DNA of 64,000 nt from Deinococcus aetherius (GCF_025997855.1 NZ_AP026560.1:421501-485500); one strand, 5' to 3'; shown: positions 1 to 9,938, numbered from the stretch's first letter. Numbers and translations: made by a program. The notes: a model not told the origin generated them from the sequence alone.

Positions 1-1998
1 GCGGCTGCGCGGCAGGGAGCGGAAGACGAGCAGGAAGAGGATGACCGTCACCGCCTCGACGAGCAGTTGCGTGAGGGCGAGGTCGGGGGCGCGCAGGGCC
101 AGGAAGGCGGCGGCGCTCCCGAAGCCCGTCAGCCCGGTCACGACGACGGCCGTGAGGCGGCTGCGCGCGAGAAGCACTCCCACCGCCCCCGCCACGAGGA
201 GCGCCGCGACCGGCAGCAGGGCGAGCGGCGGCGTGCCGACCGGGTGAAACACCTGCGGCGCCCGCCAGACCGCGTACCCGGCGATCAGGGCGGCGGCCCC
301 TAGCATGATCCGCAGTTGGTCGGGCAGCGCGAGGCCCTGGGTGCGCGCGATCAGGCGGCTGGAGAGGACGTTCACCCCCTCCGTCAGCGCGTAGTAGACC
401 GTGTTCGCGTTGACGCGCGGGGTGAGCCGCCGCCCCAGGACGCCCACTTGCGCCGCCTGCCCGATCAGGACCGCCCCCAGCCCCCAGGTCAGGAGCGTGG
501 CGAGGAGCGCGGGCGTGACCCCGTGCCAGAGCTTCAGGTGCCCCCTGTGGGTGGCAAAATTCAGCGCGTTCTGCGCCGTCCGCGTCAGGGCCTCTGCGCT
601 TCCCGGTAGCAGGCCGAAGGCAAGGGCGGTCAGGGCGAGCAGCCCGGCGGGCACGAGCAGCCCGGGCGGCGCCTCGTGGGGCTCGGCGCCCGGCGGGTGG
701 CGCGGCGGGCCCCAGAACACCCGCAGCAGCCGGAAGGAGTACGCGAAGGTCAGCGCGCTGCCCAGCACGGCGACCGCGATAAAGACCGGCCCCCGGTGGA
801 GCATCGCCTCGTAGAACAGCTCCTTGGAGATGAAGCCCCCTAGCGGCGGCACCCCCGCCATGCTGAGCGAAGCGAGGAGCGCGGCGGCGAAGGTGAGGGG
901 CATGGCCTTTCTCAGCCCGCCCAGGCGCGGCACCTCGCGCGTCCCCGTCTCGTGGTCGATGATGCCCACCACGAAGAAGAGGGCCGCCTTGAAGGCCGCG
1001 TGGTTGAGGAGGTGCGCCGTCGCCGTAAATCTCCCCTCCGCGTCCGCCAGCCCGTACAGGCTCATCAGCAACCCGAGCTGCGAGACGGTGGAGTAGGCGA
1101 GCAGCGCCTTGAGGTCGGTCTGCCGCAGCGCGATCCACGCCCCCCAGACCAGCGTGGCGAGCCCCACCGGCACGATGATCCCGCCCCACAGCGGGCTCGA
1201 CCCGAACAGCAGCCCGAACTTGGCGACGAGGACCACGCCCGCCTTCACCATCGTCGCGGAGTGCAGGAAGGCGGAGACGGGCGTAGGCGCCTCCATCGCC
1301 GTCGGAAGCCAGAGGTGGAAGGGGAGTTGGGCGCTCTTCGTGAACGCCGCGAGCAGGGTCAGCAGCAACGCGGGCGTGAAGAGGGGCGAGGCGCGCAGGG
1401 CCTCCACATCCAGCCCCGAGAGGGTGGTGCTGCCCCCCGCGATTCCCAGCAGGGCGACCGCCGCGAGGAGGGCGAGGCCGCCCAGCGCGCTCACCAGGAA
1501 GGCCTTGACCGCCCCGTCGCGCGCCGCCGAGCGGGTGTGCCACAGCCCGATCAGGAGGAAGCTCGTGACGCTCGTCATCTCCCAGAAGCCGAACAGGACC
1601 ACGAGGTTGTCGCTGAGGACCAGCCCCAGCATCGAGCCGCCGAAAAGGAGGAGGTAGGCGTAAAACCGCCCGAACCGCTCCCGCTCGGAGAGGTACGCCA
1701 CCGCGTACAGGCTCGCCAGCGTGCCGATCACGCCGATCAGGACGGCGAAGAGCAGCGAGAAGCCGTCTCCCCGGAAGGCGAGCGCGAGCCCCAGGGTGGG
1801 GACCCAGCGGGTGACCTCCAGCGCGGGGCTGGCCCCCGGCATCCCGGAAAGCGGCAGGGCGAGGAGCAGCGCGGGCACGAAGGCGAGCGCCGCCACGTAC
1901 CCGGTGCGCCGTTCCAGGCGCGTCCCCAGCCAGGCGCAGAGCGCGGCGAACAGGAAGGGAAGGAAAACGGCGAGCGTCACGGCCCGCCCCACCGACAA
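1..1998 (-). CDS. mrpA: Mrp-type Na+/H+ antiporter subunit A (partial)
   Basis: Integral membrane proton-conducting subunit related to NuoL. Mrp complexes exchange cytoplasmic Na+ for H+. About 660 residues are visible and the C-terminus runs off the window. The N-terminal half is a run of hydrophobic segments with the conserved transporter core (FGFWEMTSVTSFLLIGLW, then FTKSAQLPFHLWLPTAM, then HLLNHAAFKAALFFVVG). After a more polar stretch the end resembles the MrpA-specific DUF4040 region (LTQLLVEAVTVILFLLVF). The start is uncertain: TTG at 1998, GTG at 1992 and GTG at 1980 are all in frame and no Shine-Dalgarno site is well spaced. The remaining mrp genes would be expected beyond position 1. 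A NuoL/HyfB-like paralogue is the alternative, but the C-terminal region favours MrpA. Confidence 0.85.
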   Translation of the reverse strand, partial: MSVGRAVTLAVFLPFLFAALCAWLGTRLERRTGYVAALAFVPALLLALPLSGMPGASPALEVTRWVPTLGLALAFRGDGFSLLFAVLIGVIGTLASLYAVAYLSERERFGRFYAYLLLFGGSMLGLVLSDNLVVLFGFWEMTSVTSFLLIGLWHTRSAARDGAVKAFLVSALGGLALLAAVALLGIAGGSTTLSGLDVEALRASPLFTPALLLTLLAAFTKSAQLPFHLWLPTAMEAPTPVSAFLHSATMVKAGVVLVAKFGLLFGSSPLWGGIIVPVGLATLVWGAWIALRQTDLKALLAYSTVSQLGLLMSLYGLADAEGRFTATAHLLNHAAFKAALFFVVGIIDHETGTREVPRLGGLRKAMPLTFAAALLASLSMAGVPPLGGFISKELFYEAMLHRGPVFIAVAVLGSALTFAYSFRLLRVFWGPPRHPPGAEPHEAPPGLLVPAGLLALTALAFGLLPGSAEALTRTAQNALNFATHRGHLKLWHGVTPALLATLLTWGLGAVLIGQAAQVGVLGRRLTPRVNANTVYYALTEGVNVLSSRLIARTQGLALPDQLRIMLGAAALIAGYAVWRAPQVFHPVGTPPLALLPVAALLVAGAVGVLLARSRLTAVVVTGLTGFGSAAAFLALRAPDLALTQLLVEAVTVILFLLVFRSLPRSR

Positions 1999-2280
1999 GA
2001 GTGCATCCGTCTCGCCACCTTAAACCCCATGACGCCGCGCCCCGAGCAGTGAGGGCGGCGCGTGTATGCGAATTCCTGGGCGGTGACCGTCCCCCTCCGG
2101 TCATGGCATCCTCGGACGGCGCGAGGGCACCTCCGACCGAAATCCAGTCTAAGGGGCCTGGGGAAGCGACAGGCTGGACAGGAAGGGGAGCCGGAATCTT
2201 TTCTTAAGGTTTAGGTCAAGCAAAGCGCCGCCCGGCAGAAAACCGAGCGGCATCCGGGACCAGTATCCGGGAAAAGGGGA

Positions 2281-2949
2281 TCAGCGGCGACGGCGCCCCA
2301 GCACGAACCACCCGGCGGCGGCGGCCAGGAAGCCCACGCCCGCGTACGTCCAGAGGTTCGGGCCGTGCTGGGGCGCGACGACCTGACCGTTCACCGGCAC
2401 GCCGTTGTTCACGATCACGTCCGGCCCGTCAATGGCGTTTGCCACGCTGCTCACCGCCGTGAAGATCAGGGCGTACTTGAGGATGTCGTAGCCGACTCCC
2501 CGGCTCCTGTAGTAGCTCTGCGGGTAGGGGAAGTAGCGCCCTGGAGAAAGCTGGTAGCGGTACTGCCCGCCGGGGGTCGCGCTGTAGGTGATCGCGCTGC
2601 GCGGCACGCCCGCCGGGAGGCGCACGTTCTTCCACCCGTTGAGCTGGGTGGGGGTGACGCGGGCCGCCGCCGCCCGGTTCGCGGCGCTCACGGTGCCGCT
2701 CGTGGTGCCCCGCTGGGTGGCGCTCGGCGTGCGGGTGGAGGGGAGGGTGGAGCGCGGGGCGGTGTACGTGCTCCCCGCCGAGTTGTTGCGGGGCGGGGTG
2801 TAACGCGGGGTCGGGGTGGGAGCGCGGTAGCGCGGTGCGCTGTACCCACCCCGGCTGCCCCCGAAGCCCCCGCCGCTGCGCCGCTGCGCGTCGGCCACTC
2901 CGGCCGCGAGCGCGAGGGTGGTCAGAAAGAGAGTGACGGAGCGTTTCAT
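2281..2949 (-). CDS. secreted/membrane-anchored low-complexity protein
   Basis: A 222-residue protein of unknown function. It starts MKRSVTLFLTTLALAAGVADA, a clear signal peptide. Residues 25-90 are rich in Arg, Gly, Ser, Tyr, Pro and Thr with GGFGGSRGGYSAPRYRAP-like runs. A more ordered segment follows with tyrosine-rich GQYRYQLSPGRYFPYPQSYY. One hydrophobic helix near the C-terminus (TYAGVGFLAAAAGWFVLG) is followed by RRRR, a stop-transfer arrangement. The start is taken at the ATG at 2949 because the signal peptide begins there and GAGAG precedes it; a longer reading from 2997 would hide the signal sequence. Location is probably the cell envelope with a C-terminal anchor. No enzymatic motif was seen. 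Confidence 0.7.
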   Translation of the reverse strand: MKRSVTLFLTTLALAAGVADAQRRSGGGFGGSRGGYSAPRYRAPTPTPRYTPPRNNSAGSTYTAPRSTLPSTRTPSATQRGTTSGTVSAANRAAAARVTPTQLNGWKNVRLPAGVPRSAITYSATPGGQYRYQLSPGRYFPYPQSYYRSRGVGYDILKYALIFTAVSSVANAIDGPDVIVNNGVPVNGQVVAPQHGPNLWTYAGVGFLAAAAGWFVLGRRRR

Positions 2950-3070
2950 CTCTCTAGAGTACGGGCCGGGGAACACCGAAGTTCCCGCCAAGCACACGGT
3001 TTTCGCCGGAATGAAGGGTGGGCGAAGGCCCGGCTAGACGGCCCCGAGCGCCCCGGCCCCACGTCCGGCG

Positions 3071-3082
3071 TACACTTCATTC
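3071..3082 (+). promoter_or_regulatory. leaderless-type -10 element of the aro leader
   Basis: TACACT at 3071-3076 lies 6 nt before the ATG at 3083. This is the spacing seen at about twenty other starts in the window, where transcription would begin at or next to the start codon. No Shine-Dalgarno sequence precedes the ATG. Confidence 0.6.
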
Positions 3083-3133
3083 ATGACGTTCGGCGCCGCG
3101 TTTTTCTATTGGTTCGGTTCACCCCGGGCCTGA
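3083..3133 (+). CDS. aromatic leader peptide upstream of DAHP synthase
   Basis: A 16-codon reading frame encodes [16 protein letters not shown] and ends at TGA 3131-3133. Five consecutive residues are Phe-Phe-Tyr-Trp-Phe, so all three aromatic amino acids are sampled. The codons (TTT TTC TAT TGG TTC) are AT-rich against a very GC-rich background, which argues against chance. It starts behind a leaderless-type -10 and is followed by a terminator hairpin (3161-3194) and then the DAHP synthase start at 3225. This is the architecture of ribosome-mediated attenuation: stalling on scarce aminoacyl-tRNA would change downstream RNA folding. The peptide itself is probably discarded. Confidence 0.75.
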   Translation: MTFGAAFFYWFGSPRA

Positions 3134-3168
3134 CGCCTGCGCTGCCACCCCAGCCACGAGCCGCCCGG
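3124..3168 (+). promoter_or_regulatory. candidate antiterminator pairing in aro leader RNA
   Basis: CCGGGC at 3124-3129, inside the last codons of the leader peptide, is complementary to GCCCGG at 3163-3168, inside the 5' arm of the terminator. The two pairings are mutually exclusive. A ribosome stalled at the Tyr-Trp codons (3107-3112) would leave most of this segment free to pair. A ribosome that reaches the stop at 3131 would cover it and let the terminator form. The pairing is read by eye, not energy-minimised. Confidence 0.5.
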
Positions 3169-3194
3169 AGGAACCCCACCTCCCGGCGGTTTTT
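3161..3194 (+). terminator. intrinsic terminator/attenuator in the DAHP synthase leader
   Basis: CCGCC-C-GGAGG (3161-3171) pairs with CCTCC-C-GGCGG (3179-3189). This gives two perfect 5-bp blocks around a single C-C mismatch, a 7-nt loop, and TTTTTCTT directly after. It lies 36 nt before the DAHP synthase ATG and upstream of its ribosome-binding site (GAAAGGA, 3208-3214), so it would abort the message before the gene. Confidence 0.75.
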
Positions 3195-3224
3195 CTTCGC
3201 TTCACACGAAAGGACTTGCCCACC

Positions 3225-4313
<1,089 letters not shown>

Positions 4314-4318
4314 GGGCG

Positions 4319-4355
4319 GAGGGCTTCGTCTCCTGGGAGGCTACGAAGCCTCTTT
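4319..4355. terminator. bidirectional terminator between aroF and the convergent HTH gene
   Basis: GAGGGCTTCGT (4319-4329) pairs with ACGAAGCCTC (4343-4352) around a 13-nt loop and is followed by TCTTT on the + strand. The last codons of the convergent HTH gene lie inside the right arm. Confidence 0.6.
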
Positions 4356-4790
4356 GCGTTCCCTGGGTTTGAACCTGACTTCCACGTCCATGTCCAGGGC
4401 GTCGGCGATGCGCCGCAGCGTTTCCATGCCGTGCTGGTGATAGTCGGGGCTGAGCCAGCGCGAGACCAGCGGGGGCTTAATCCCCAGCCGCTCGGCGATC
4501 TCGGCGCCCGTTAGGCCACGCTCGCGCAGCACTCGGCGCAGTTCCAGGCTCACGGGGTCGGGTGTTGGGAGTGCCAGTTCCGGGCGGGCCTCATACCGCC
4601 GCTCGACGGTTGCGCCGGGCGCTTGGTCGCGGGCCGCGTCCTGAACGAGGTGCGCGATGGCCCGGGACACACTGAGGCGGAAGCCGATCACCTCACCGCT
4701 CTCGGCATCGAGGGTGGTGGGCACATCGTGGAGGATCACCGTGACGCCCTCACGGCTGGGGAAGGTGTGGGTCATGGGGGTGTCGGGCAT
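4341..4790 (-). CDS. XRE-type helix-turn-helix protein, probable antitoxin
   Basis: 149 residues with two parts. Residues 1-70 form a small alpha/beta-like region without a recognised motif. Residues 82-140 are a Cro/CI-type helix-turn-helix (RGLTGAEIAERLGIKPPLVSRWLS, then a long helix ending ADALDMDVEVRFK). The start at 4790 is set by a perfect AGGAGG five bases upstream. The gene lies 11 bp downstream of a 103-residue protein that resembles small toxins. Toxin-first order with an XRE partner is the HigBA-like layout, so the likely role is neutralising the toxin and repressing the pair through the palindrome at 5123-5138. The assignment is by layout, not by a close match. Confidence 0.65.
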   Translation of the reverse strand: MPDTPMTHTFPSREGVTVILHDVPTTLDAESGEVIGFRLSVSRAIAHLVQDAARDQAPGATVERRYEARPELALPTPDPVSLELRRVLRERGLTGAEIAERLGIKPPLVSRWLSPDYHQHGMETLRRIADALDMDVEVRFKPRERKEAS

Positions 4791-4801
4791 AGCTCCTCCT
4801 C

Positions 4802-5113
4802 TCAGTTCGCCATCGCCGTCACGACGATGTAGTACGTCCCGCGCCAGCCCACTTTCACCCGCAGGCGGAGGCGGCCGATGAAGCGGTCGAAGTTCAGTCC
4901 GGGCGCGCGGCTTCTCGCGCCGGGAAGGTCCTTGGTCACCTCGTCGTAGTAACTGATGGCGTCGTACACGTCGTCCAGGGTGAGGGCGTCGAGGTTGATC
5001 TCGTTCTGGGCGTGGACGCTCACGCGCAGCTCGCCGCTGTCCAGGGCCTCCCATACCGCCTGCACTTCCCAGTCCAGAACCTCAGAAGTGGAGAAGTCGA
5101 AGCCCTCGGACAC
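4802..5113 (-). CDS. small DUF4258-like protein, candidate toxin
   Basis: 103 residues. The central segment (VHAQNEINLDALTLDDVYDAI) followed by a beta-rich C-terminal half (GRLRLRVKVGWRGTYYIVVTAM) is reminiscent of the DUF4258/RelE-like fold used by small mRNA-interferase toxins, though no catalytic residue can be assigned. GTG at 5113 is the start: TAACAT lies 6 nt upstream, a leaderless arrangement, and there is no Shine-Dalgarno. The XRE gene follows 11 bp downstream, so the two form a two-gene operon. A conserved hypothetical unrelated to toxins remains possible. Confidence 0.6.
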   Translation of the reverse strand: MSEGFDFSTSEVLDWEVQAVWEALDSGELRVSVHAQNEINLDALTLDDVYDAISYYDEVTKDLPGARSRAPGLNFDRFIGRLRLRVKVGWRGTYYIVVTAMAN

Positions 5114-5119
5114 CCCGCT

Positions 5120-5138
5120 ATGTTAACTCAAAAGTTAA
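5120..5138 (-). promoter_or_regulatory. palindromic operator over the toxin-antitoxin promoter
   Basis: TTAACT-CAAA-AGTTAA (5123-5138) is a perfect 6-bp inverted repeat. On the minus strand the -10 hexamer TAACAT (5125-5120) overlaps its left half and lies 6 nt before the GTG start. A repressor bound here would occlude RNA polymerase. The XRE protein encoded downstream is the obvious candidate. Confidence 0.6.
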
Positions 5139-5444
5139 TGAGGAGGGATAGGCTTGTTCCAATACGTGTTGGAGCAACCCCGTGACCCCCAGCACCACTC
5201 TCAACCCCTCCCGAGGCGACCTCCCGTCTCAAGTCTTCCCCCCGTCACCCTGCAACCCTACATTCTGGCGAAATTTAGCACCGCACTGCCGAGGCCGCCT
5301 TCTATAAGGCGGTGGCCTCCCCCACCCTCCCCTCTCCTGCCCAGCTCCCCACGCCGAAGACAAATCCCTGACCGCTCCCCAATCCCCGGCCGACCTTCAC
5401 CTTTCCCCACCTTCCGATACGGACGCGTGCGGCAGACTGTCGCC
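5139..5444. other. intergenic region without a recognisable gene
   Basis: About 300 bp of C-rich sequence between the toxin-antitoxin pair and gluconokinase. Open frames run through it in front of the kinase, but they are proline/serine-rich composition artefacts without homology-like features. CAGACT at 5433-5438 lies 6 nt before the kinase ATG and may be a weak leaderless-type -10. Confidence 0.5.
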
Positions 5445-5931
5445 ATGCGGGTCGTCGTGATGGGGGTTTCGGGAAGCGGGAAGACCACGGTGGGGCGGGA
5501 GGTGGCGGCGCGGGCGGGCTGGCCCTTCCTCGACGGTGACGATTTCCACACCCCGCAGGCGCGGGCGCGGATGGCGCGCGGCGAGGGGCTGACCGACGCG
5601 GACCGGGCCCCCTGGCTGGCCCGGCTGCGCTCCCGGCTGGAGGCGCTGCCCGACGTGGTGCTCGCCTGCTCGGCGCTGCGGCGGGCGTACCGCGACGCCC
5701 TGCGGGGACCGGGCGTGACCTTCCTGTTCCTGAACGTGCCCCGCGACCTTCTCCAGGCCCGCCTCGCCGTCCGCACCGGGCACTACGCCGGGCCGGGACT
5801 GCTCCCCTCGCAACTCGCCACGCTCGAAGCCCCGGCCCCGGAGGAGCGCGACGTGGTCATCCTCGACGTCATGGCCGACGACACACCGGCCCGCCTCGCC
5901 AAGCGGGCCCTGAGCGCCCTGGGGGTGGCCC

Positions 5932-5939
<8 letters not shown>
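5445..5939 (+). CDS. gntK: gluconokinase
   Basis: Phosphorylates D-gluconate to 6-phosphogluconate with ATP, feeding the pentose phosphate or Entner-Doudoroff route. The 164 residues are the usual GntK length. The Walker A loop is [11 protein letters not shown] at residues 7-17, followed by [11 protein letters not shown] (substrate-side Asp residues) near 30. [17 protein letters not shown] near 75 is the family signature of GntK (SALKxxYRDxLR). The ATG at 5445 starts the compact domain; longer frames upstream are not credible. The 3' end overlaps the DUF2256 mini-gene by 8 nt, so the two, and probably uvsE, are co-transcribed. Confidence 0.93.
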
Positions 5940-6104
<165 letters not shown>

Positions 6105-6108
<4 letters not shown>

Positions 6109-7073
6109 CCCTTCCCGCCGCCATCCCCGCCTACGGCCTGGTCTGCATGACGATTGGGCCGGAGGTGCGTTTCCGCACGATCACCCTGACGAATTACCTC
6201 AAGCTCTCGCCGGGGGAGCGTGAAACCAAGCTCCTCGACCTGTACGCCGACAACATCTCGCGGGTGCGGCGGGCCGCCGACTTCTGCGCCGAGCGGGGCA
6301 TCCGGCTCTACCGCCTGAGTTCGAGCCTCTTCCCGATGTTCGACCTGGAGGGGGACGACACCGGGCGGGCGGTCCTGGACCACCTCGCGCCGGGGATGCG
6401 GGAGGCGGGGCAGGCCTTTCTGGACGCCGGAATCCGCGTGCTGATGCATCCCGAGCAGTTCATCGTGCTGAATTCCGAGCGCCCCGAGGTCCGCGCCTCC
6501 AGCGCCCGCACGCTCGCCGCCCACGCGGACACGCTCGACCGCTTCGGCTTTCCGCGCTCGACCTGGAACCTGCTGCTGCTCCACGGCGGCAAGGGGGGCC
6601 GCGCCGCCGAACTCGCCGCCATCGTGCCCGACCTGCCCGACACGGTGCGCCTGCGGCTGGGCTTCGAGAACGACGAGCGCGCCTACGGTCCCCAGAACCT
6701 CCTGCCCGTGTGCGAGGCGACTGGCGCGCCCCTCGTCTTCGACGCGCACCACCACGTCGTCCACGAGAAGCTCGCGGGTCAGGAGGACCCCAGCGTGCGC
6801 GAGTGGGTCCTGAAAGCCCGCGCGACCTGGCGCCCCTCCGAGTGGCAGGTCGTCCACCTCTCCAACGGGCTGGAGGGCCCCCAGGATCGCCGCCACAGCC
6901 ACCTGATCACCGACTTCCCGAGCGCGTACCTCGACGTGCCCTGGATCGAGGTCGAGGCCAAGGGCAAGGAGGAGGCAGTGGCGGCACTGATGGGCATCCC
7001 CGGCGTGCCGCTGCCCGCCGCACAGGAGTTGACCGTGGACGGCGTGCCCCCGGAGGAAGCGGTCGAGGAGTAG
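6105..7073 (+). CDS. uvsE: UV damage endonuclease UvsE/UVDE
   Basis: Nicks DNA 5' of UV photoproducts, starting an alternative excision pathway important in Deinococcus. The 322 residues match UVDE throughout: [16 protein letters not shown] near 10, [15 protein letters not shown] near 75, [11 protein letters not shown] near 115 (metal-binding His and Glu), [11 protein letters not shown] near 155, [11 protein letters not shown] near 185, [11 protein letters not shown] near 210, and [18 protein letters not shown] near 250. The GTG at 6105 overlaps the DUF2256 stop as GTGA. No separate Shine-Dalgarno is evident, consistent with translational coupling. The TIM-barrel metal ligands appear intact. 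Confidence 0.93.
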
Positions 7074-7109
7074 GGGCCGCCCCCTGTCCTCTGCGCTACC
7101 CTGCATCCC

Positions 7110-7652
7110 GTGAACGTCGTCGTCTTCGACCTGGAGACCACCGGCCTCTCGCCCGAGCGCGACGCCATCGTGGAGATCGGGGCGCTGCGGGTCCGGGACG
7201 GGCAGGTGCAGGAGGCCGAACGCTTCGAGACGCTCGTCAGGCCGGTGGGGGCCGGGGGTGAGCCGCTGCGGATTCCCTGGCGGGTGCAGCAGATCCACGG
7301 CATCAGCGACGAGATGGTGCGGAACGCCCCGCACCTCGCCGCCGTGCTCCCGGACTTCCTCGACTTCGTGGGCGACTCACCCGTCGTCGCGCACAACATC
7401 GGCTTCGACCGGGGATTTATGCGGGCCGCCGCCACAAGGCACGGCCTGACCTGGGCGCCCTCCGCCGAACACTGCACGATGCAGCTTTCCAGGCGGGCCT
7501 TTCCGGGCGAGCGGTCACATAACCTCGACGTGCTCGCCCAACGCCTCGACCTGGGATTCGCGCGCGGTGGGAGGCACCGCTCCCTCGGGGACGCGCGGGT
7601 GACTGCCGAGGCCTTCGTCCGCCTGATGGAGCGCCTGAGGGTTCAGGGCTGA
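7110..7652 (+). CDS. DnaQ-like 3'-5' exonuclease (DEDDh)
   Basis: 180-residue stand-alone exonuclease domain. DEDDh residues are all present: FDLETTG at 6-12 (Asp7, Glu9), [10 protein letters not shown] near 93 (Asp), and [13 protein letters not shown] near 155 (catalytic His and the last Asp). It could act as a DNA polymerase III epsilon-like proofreader or as an RNase T/exonuclease X-type repair nuclease; sequence alone does not decide. GTG at 7110 is preceded by TACCCT (7097-7102) with a 7-nt gap, a leaderless signature. The position just downstream of uvsE suggests a repair role, but it has its own promoter. Confidence 0.85.
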   Translation: MNVVVFDLETTGLSPERDAIVEIGALRVRDGQVQEAERFETLVRPVGAGGEPLRIPWRVQQIHGISDEMVRNAPHLAAVLPDFLDFVGDSPVVAHNIGFDRGFMRAAATRHGLTWAPSAEHCTMQLSRRAFPGERSHNLDVLAQRLDLGFARGGRHRSLGDARVTAEAFVRLMERLRVQG

Positions 7653-7709
7653 GGACGAACCGCTCCCCCGGGTGTCCTGGCGACGGGTCCCCGGCGACGG
7701 GCGACTCCC

Positions 7710-9803
7710 TCACGGCCTGACGGCGGCGGGCGAGGCGTTCCCCCTGGGCACGAAGACGATGGCGTTGGGGACCGGCCTGCTCCAGACCGTGTTGAGGTAG
7801 CCGCCCAGGCCCCCGTACCCCCCCGTCAGGTAGGCGGTCGCGCTGCTGCCGCTGTCGAGCCGCACGGCGTCGCGCACCCCGGCGGCGGCCAGCGCGGAGG
7901 CGAAGGCCTCGGGCGACCCGTGTTCGAGGTAGGCGATGGTGGGCTGCCCCCCCATGACCCCGAAGGCGACCTGCCGGGTGGGGCGCCAGACCCCCGCCCC
8001 CGTGTCGAACTGCTCGCGGGCGGGGTTGACGACCACCCGCCCCTCGCGCACGAGGAGCGGCCCGGCGCTGAGGGCGTCTTGCGCGGTCGTCCACGGGGCG
8101 TCGTTCGCCTGCCAGTTCAGGGTAGGCGTCAGCCGCTCCCCGGCCTCACGCGGCAACCCCGGAAAGCGCGCCGGGTCGAAGGTGAAGGCGAGCGTTCCGG
8201 CGGGGGGCACGGTGCGCCCGGTGACCACCCGGGAGACCGCCGAGTCCCCCGGCGTGAGGGATACGGTGGTCAGCCCCTCGGCGCCCACGGCGGTGCGCCC
8301 GTCCCCCACGAAGGCCGTGAGCAGTTCCGGCCTCACCTTCGCCCCCACGCTGTTCACCGTGACGGACCCGAAGGCGCCGCTCAGGACGTAGCGCGGGCGC
8401 GGGTAGCCGAAGAAGGCGCCCCCCTGCGCGGTGAAGCCCACCGTCGCCCGGCGTTCCAGGCTGGGGGCCGTCATCAGCCCGCCCACCGCCACCAGATCGA
8501 CGGGCAGGTGGCTCGCCGGGTCGAAGTACCCGCCGTTCACGCCCGCCACGCCGCCCACCCCCTTCACCAGACTCGCCACGTCCCGCGCCGCGCCGGGGGG
8601 AGCAGTCACCACGCGCGGCTGGAAGCGGGCGGGGTCGAAGCTCAGCAGGTGCAGGCCGCCCCGCACCCGGTACGTGACCCCCTCGGGCAGCCCCTCGGGG
8701 TCGATGGGGGGCGGCACCCGGGTGTCGGTGTGGGTCGTCGTGTCGATCACCACGCGGGGCGGGTCCTCCAGCGTGAAGACCTCCGAGGAGCCGCCGCCCG
8801 TCCTCAGGCGCACGGTCGTCTGGGCCGTCCTCGTCCCCGCCGGGCCGCCCACCACGCCCGGCTCCACGCTGAGGGTGTCCCCGCTTTCGAGCCGCTGAGT
8901 GGACGCGCCCGACGTGACCCCCGGCAGCAGCACGCTCAGCCCGGCGCCGTCCCGCGTGATCTGGTGCGGCGCCTCGCCGCTGAGTTCCAGCACCACCCGC
9001 TGCACCTCCACCGTCCGGTGCAGGGTGCGGCTGATCCTCACCGTGTCCAGGTTCGCCACCGAGGCCGGGGGCGTGGGCGTGGGCGGCGTGGGGGCTGGGG
9101 GAGGGGAGACCACGGTCGGCGGCACCGGAGCGGATGGCACTGGTGGCACCGGAACCGGGGCGGGCGGCTCGGAAGGCCGGGGGGTGGGCACGGCAGGCGC
9201 CGGGCTGACCGTCGGCTTCGGCGCGGCCACCGGCTCGGGAGGCCGCGTGGCGGGCCGGGCCGGGACGGCGGGGGAGAGGGGCGCGGCCGGGACCGGGCTC
9301 ACGGGTGGCCTGACCGGCGGGGCGGGCTCGGGACGGTGGGCGGCGGGGGCCGCCGGGGCAGGCGCGTCCGGCGAGGGCGGCAGGGTGGCGACGGGCACCA
9401 CGGGGGGCGCGGCGAAGTCGAGAATATCGGGCGCGTCGGCGAGGACCTGCACGCCGAGGGCCCGGACTGCCGCCACGGGCACGTACAGGCTGCCCCCGAC
9501 GAGTTGCGGCACGCCGAGCCTCACGTCCGCCGGGAGCGCAAAACCCAGCGCCCGCCAGCCGCGTTCGGGCGAGAAGCGGAGCTCCCGCTCGCCGAGGAGC
9601 AGCCGCAGGTCGCGCGGGTCGTTGCGGACGGCCACCCCCAGCCGGGGCAGCGTCCACACCGCCAGAGCCTCGTTCCCCGCCACCACGCGCGTGCCCACCG
9701 AGGCGGCCTGCCTCACGCCGCCGACCGCCACGGGCCGCGCGCCCGCCGTGGCCGCCGCCAGCAGCACGAGCGTCGCCAGACCCAAGAGCCTTCCCCTGAT
9801 CAC
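7710..9803 (-). CDS. exported phosphodiester glycosidase (NAGPA)-family protein
   Basis: A 697-residue exported protein with four parts. Signal peptide: residues 1-25 ([19 protein letters not shown]). A copper-amine-oxidase-N-like or stalk domain spans about 35-135. A Pro/Ala/Val-rich linker spans about 140-265. An AMIN-like beta region follows (about 265-380), then the NAGPA/DUF2233 catalytic-type domain (about 400-697) with [12 protein letters not shown] near 455 and [14 protein letters not shown] near 655, the family's signature ends. Members hydrolyse sugar-phosphodiesters or act on peptidoglycan or polysaccharide; the substrate here is unknown. GTG at 9803 is supported by TAAACT 7 nt upstream (leaderless). 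Confidence 0.85.
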   Translation of the reverse strand: MIRGRLLGLATLVLLAAATAGARPVAVGGVRQAASVGTRVVAGNEALAVWTLPRLGVAVRNDPRDLRLLLGERELRFSPERGWRALGFALPADVRLGVPQLVGGSLYVPVAAVRALGVQVLADAPDILDFAAPPVVPVATLPPSPDAPAPAAPAAHRPEPAPPVRPPVSPVPAAPLSPAVPARPATRPPEPVAAPKPTVSPAPAVPTPRPSEPPAPVPVPPVPSAPVPPTVVSPPPAPTPPTPTPPASVANLDTVRISRTLHRTVEVQRVVLELSGEAPHQITRDGAGLSVLLPGVTSGASTQRLESGDTLSVEPGVVGGPAGTRTAQTTVRLRTGGGSSEVFTLEDPPRVVIDTTTHTDTRVPPPIDPEGLPEGVTYRVRGGLHLLSFDPARFQPRVVTAPPGAARDVASLVKGVGGVAGVNGGYFDPASHLPVDLVAVGGLMTAPSLERRATVGFTAQGGAFFGYPRPRYVLSGAFGSVTVNSVGAKVRPELLTAFVGDGRTAVGAEGLTTVSLTPGDSAVSRVVTGRTVPPAGTLAFTFDPARFPGLPREAGERLTPTLNWQANDAPWTTAQDALSAGPLLVREGRVVVNPAREQFDTGAGVWRPTRQVAFGVMGGQPTIAYLEHGSPEAFASALAAAGVRDAVRLDSGSSATAYLTGGYGGLGGYLNTVWSRPVPNAIVFVPRGNASPAAVRP

Positions 9804-9910
9804 GGCGCGGAGTTTACCCCACGGCGGGCGGGTCGGGGGCCGGACGGTGGGGGAGGTGGCCGGGGGCAGGACGGGGCACTTCGAAAAAGAACACCGGGCA
9901 CCCGTTCTCT

Positions 9911-9938
9911 CCCACTCACCACTGACCACTTCCCACTG
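9911..9938. repeat. dispersed repeat copy (CACTGACCACTTCCCACT type)
   Basis: Contains ACCACTGACCACTTCCCAC. The same ACCACTTCCCACT core occurs twice, inverted, at 56964-57021. This single copy lies between the glycosidase-family gene and mglB, with no coding role apparent. Confidence 0.55.

Noticed and set aside
952..2052. Long plus-strand frame opposite the antiporter gene
   Set aside because: Arg/Gln/Gly/Glu-rich shadow of the minus-strand mrpA coding sequence with no start signal or domain.
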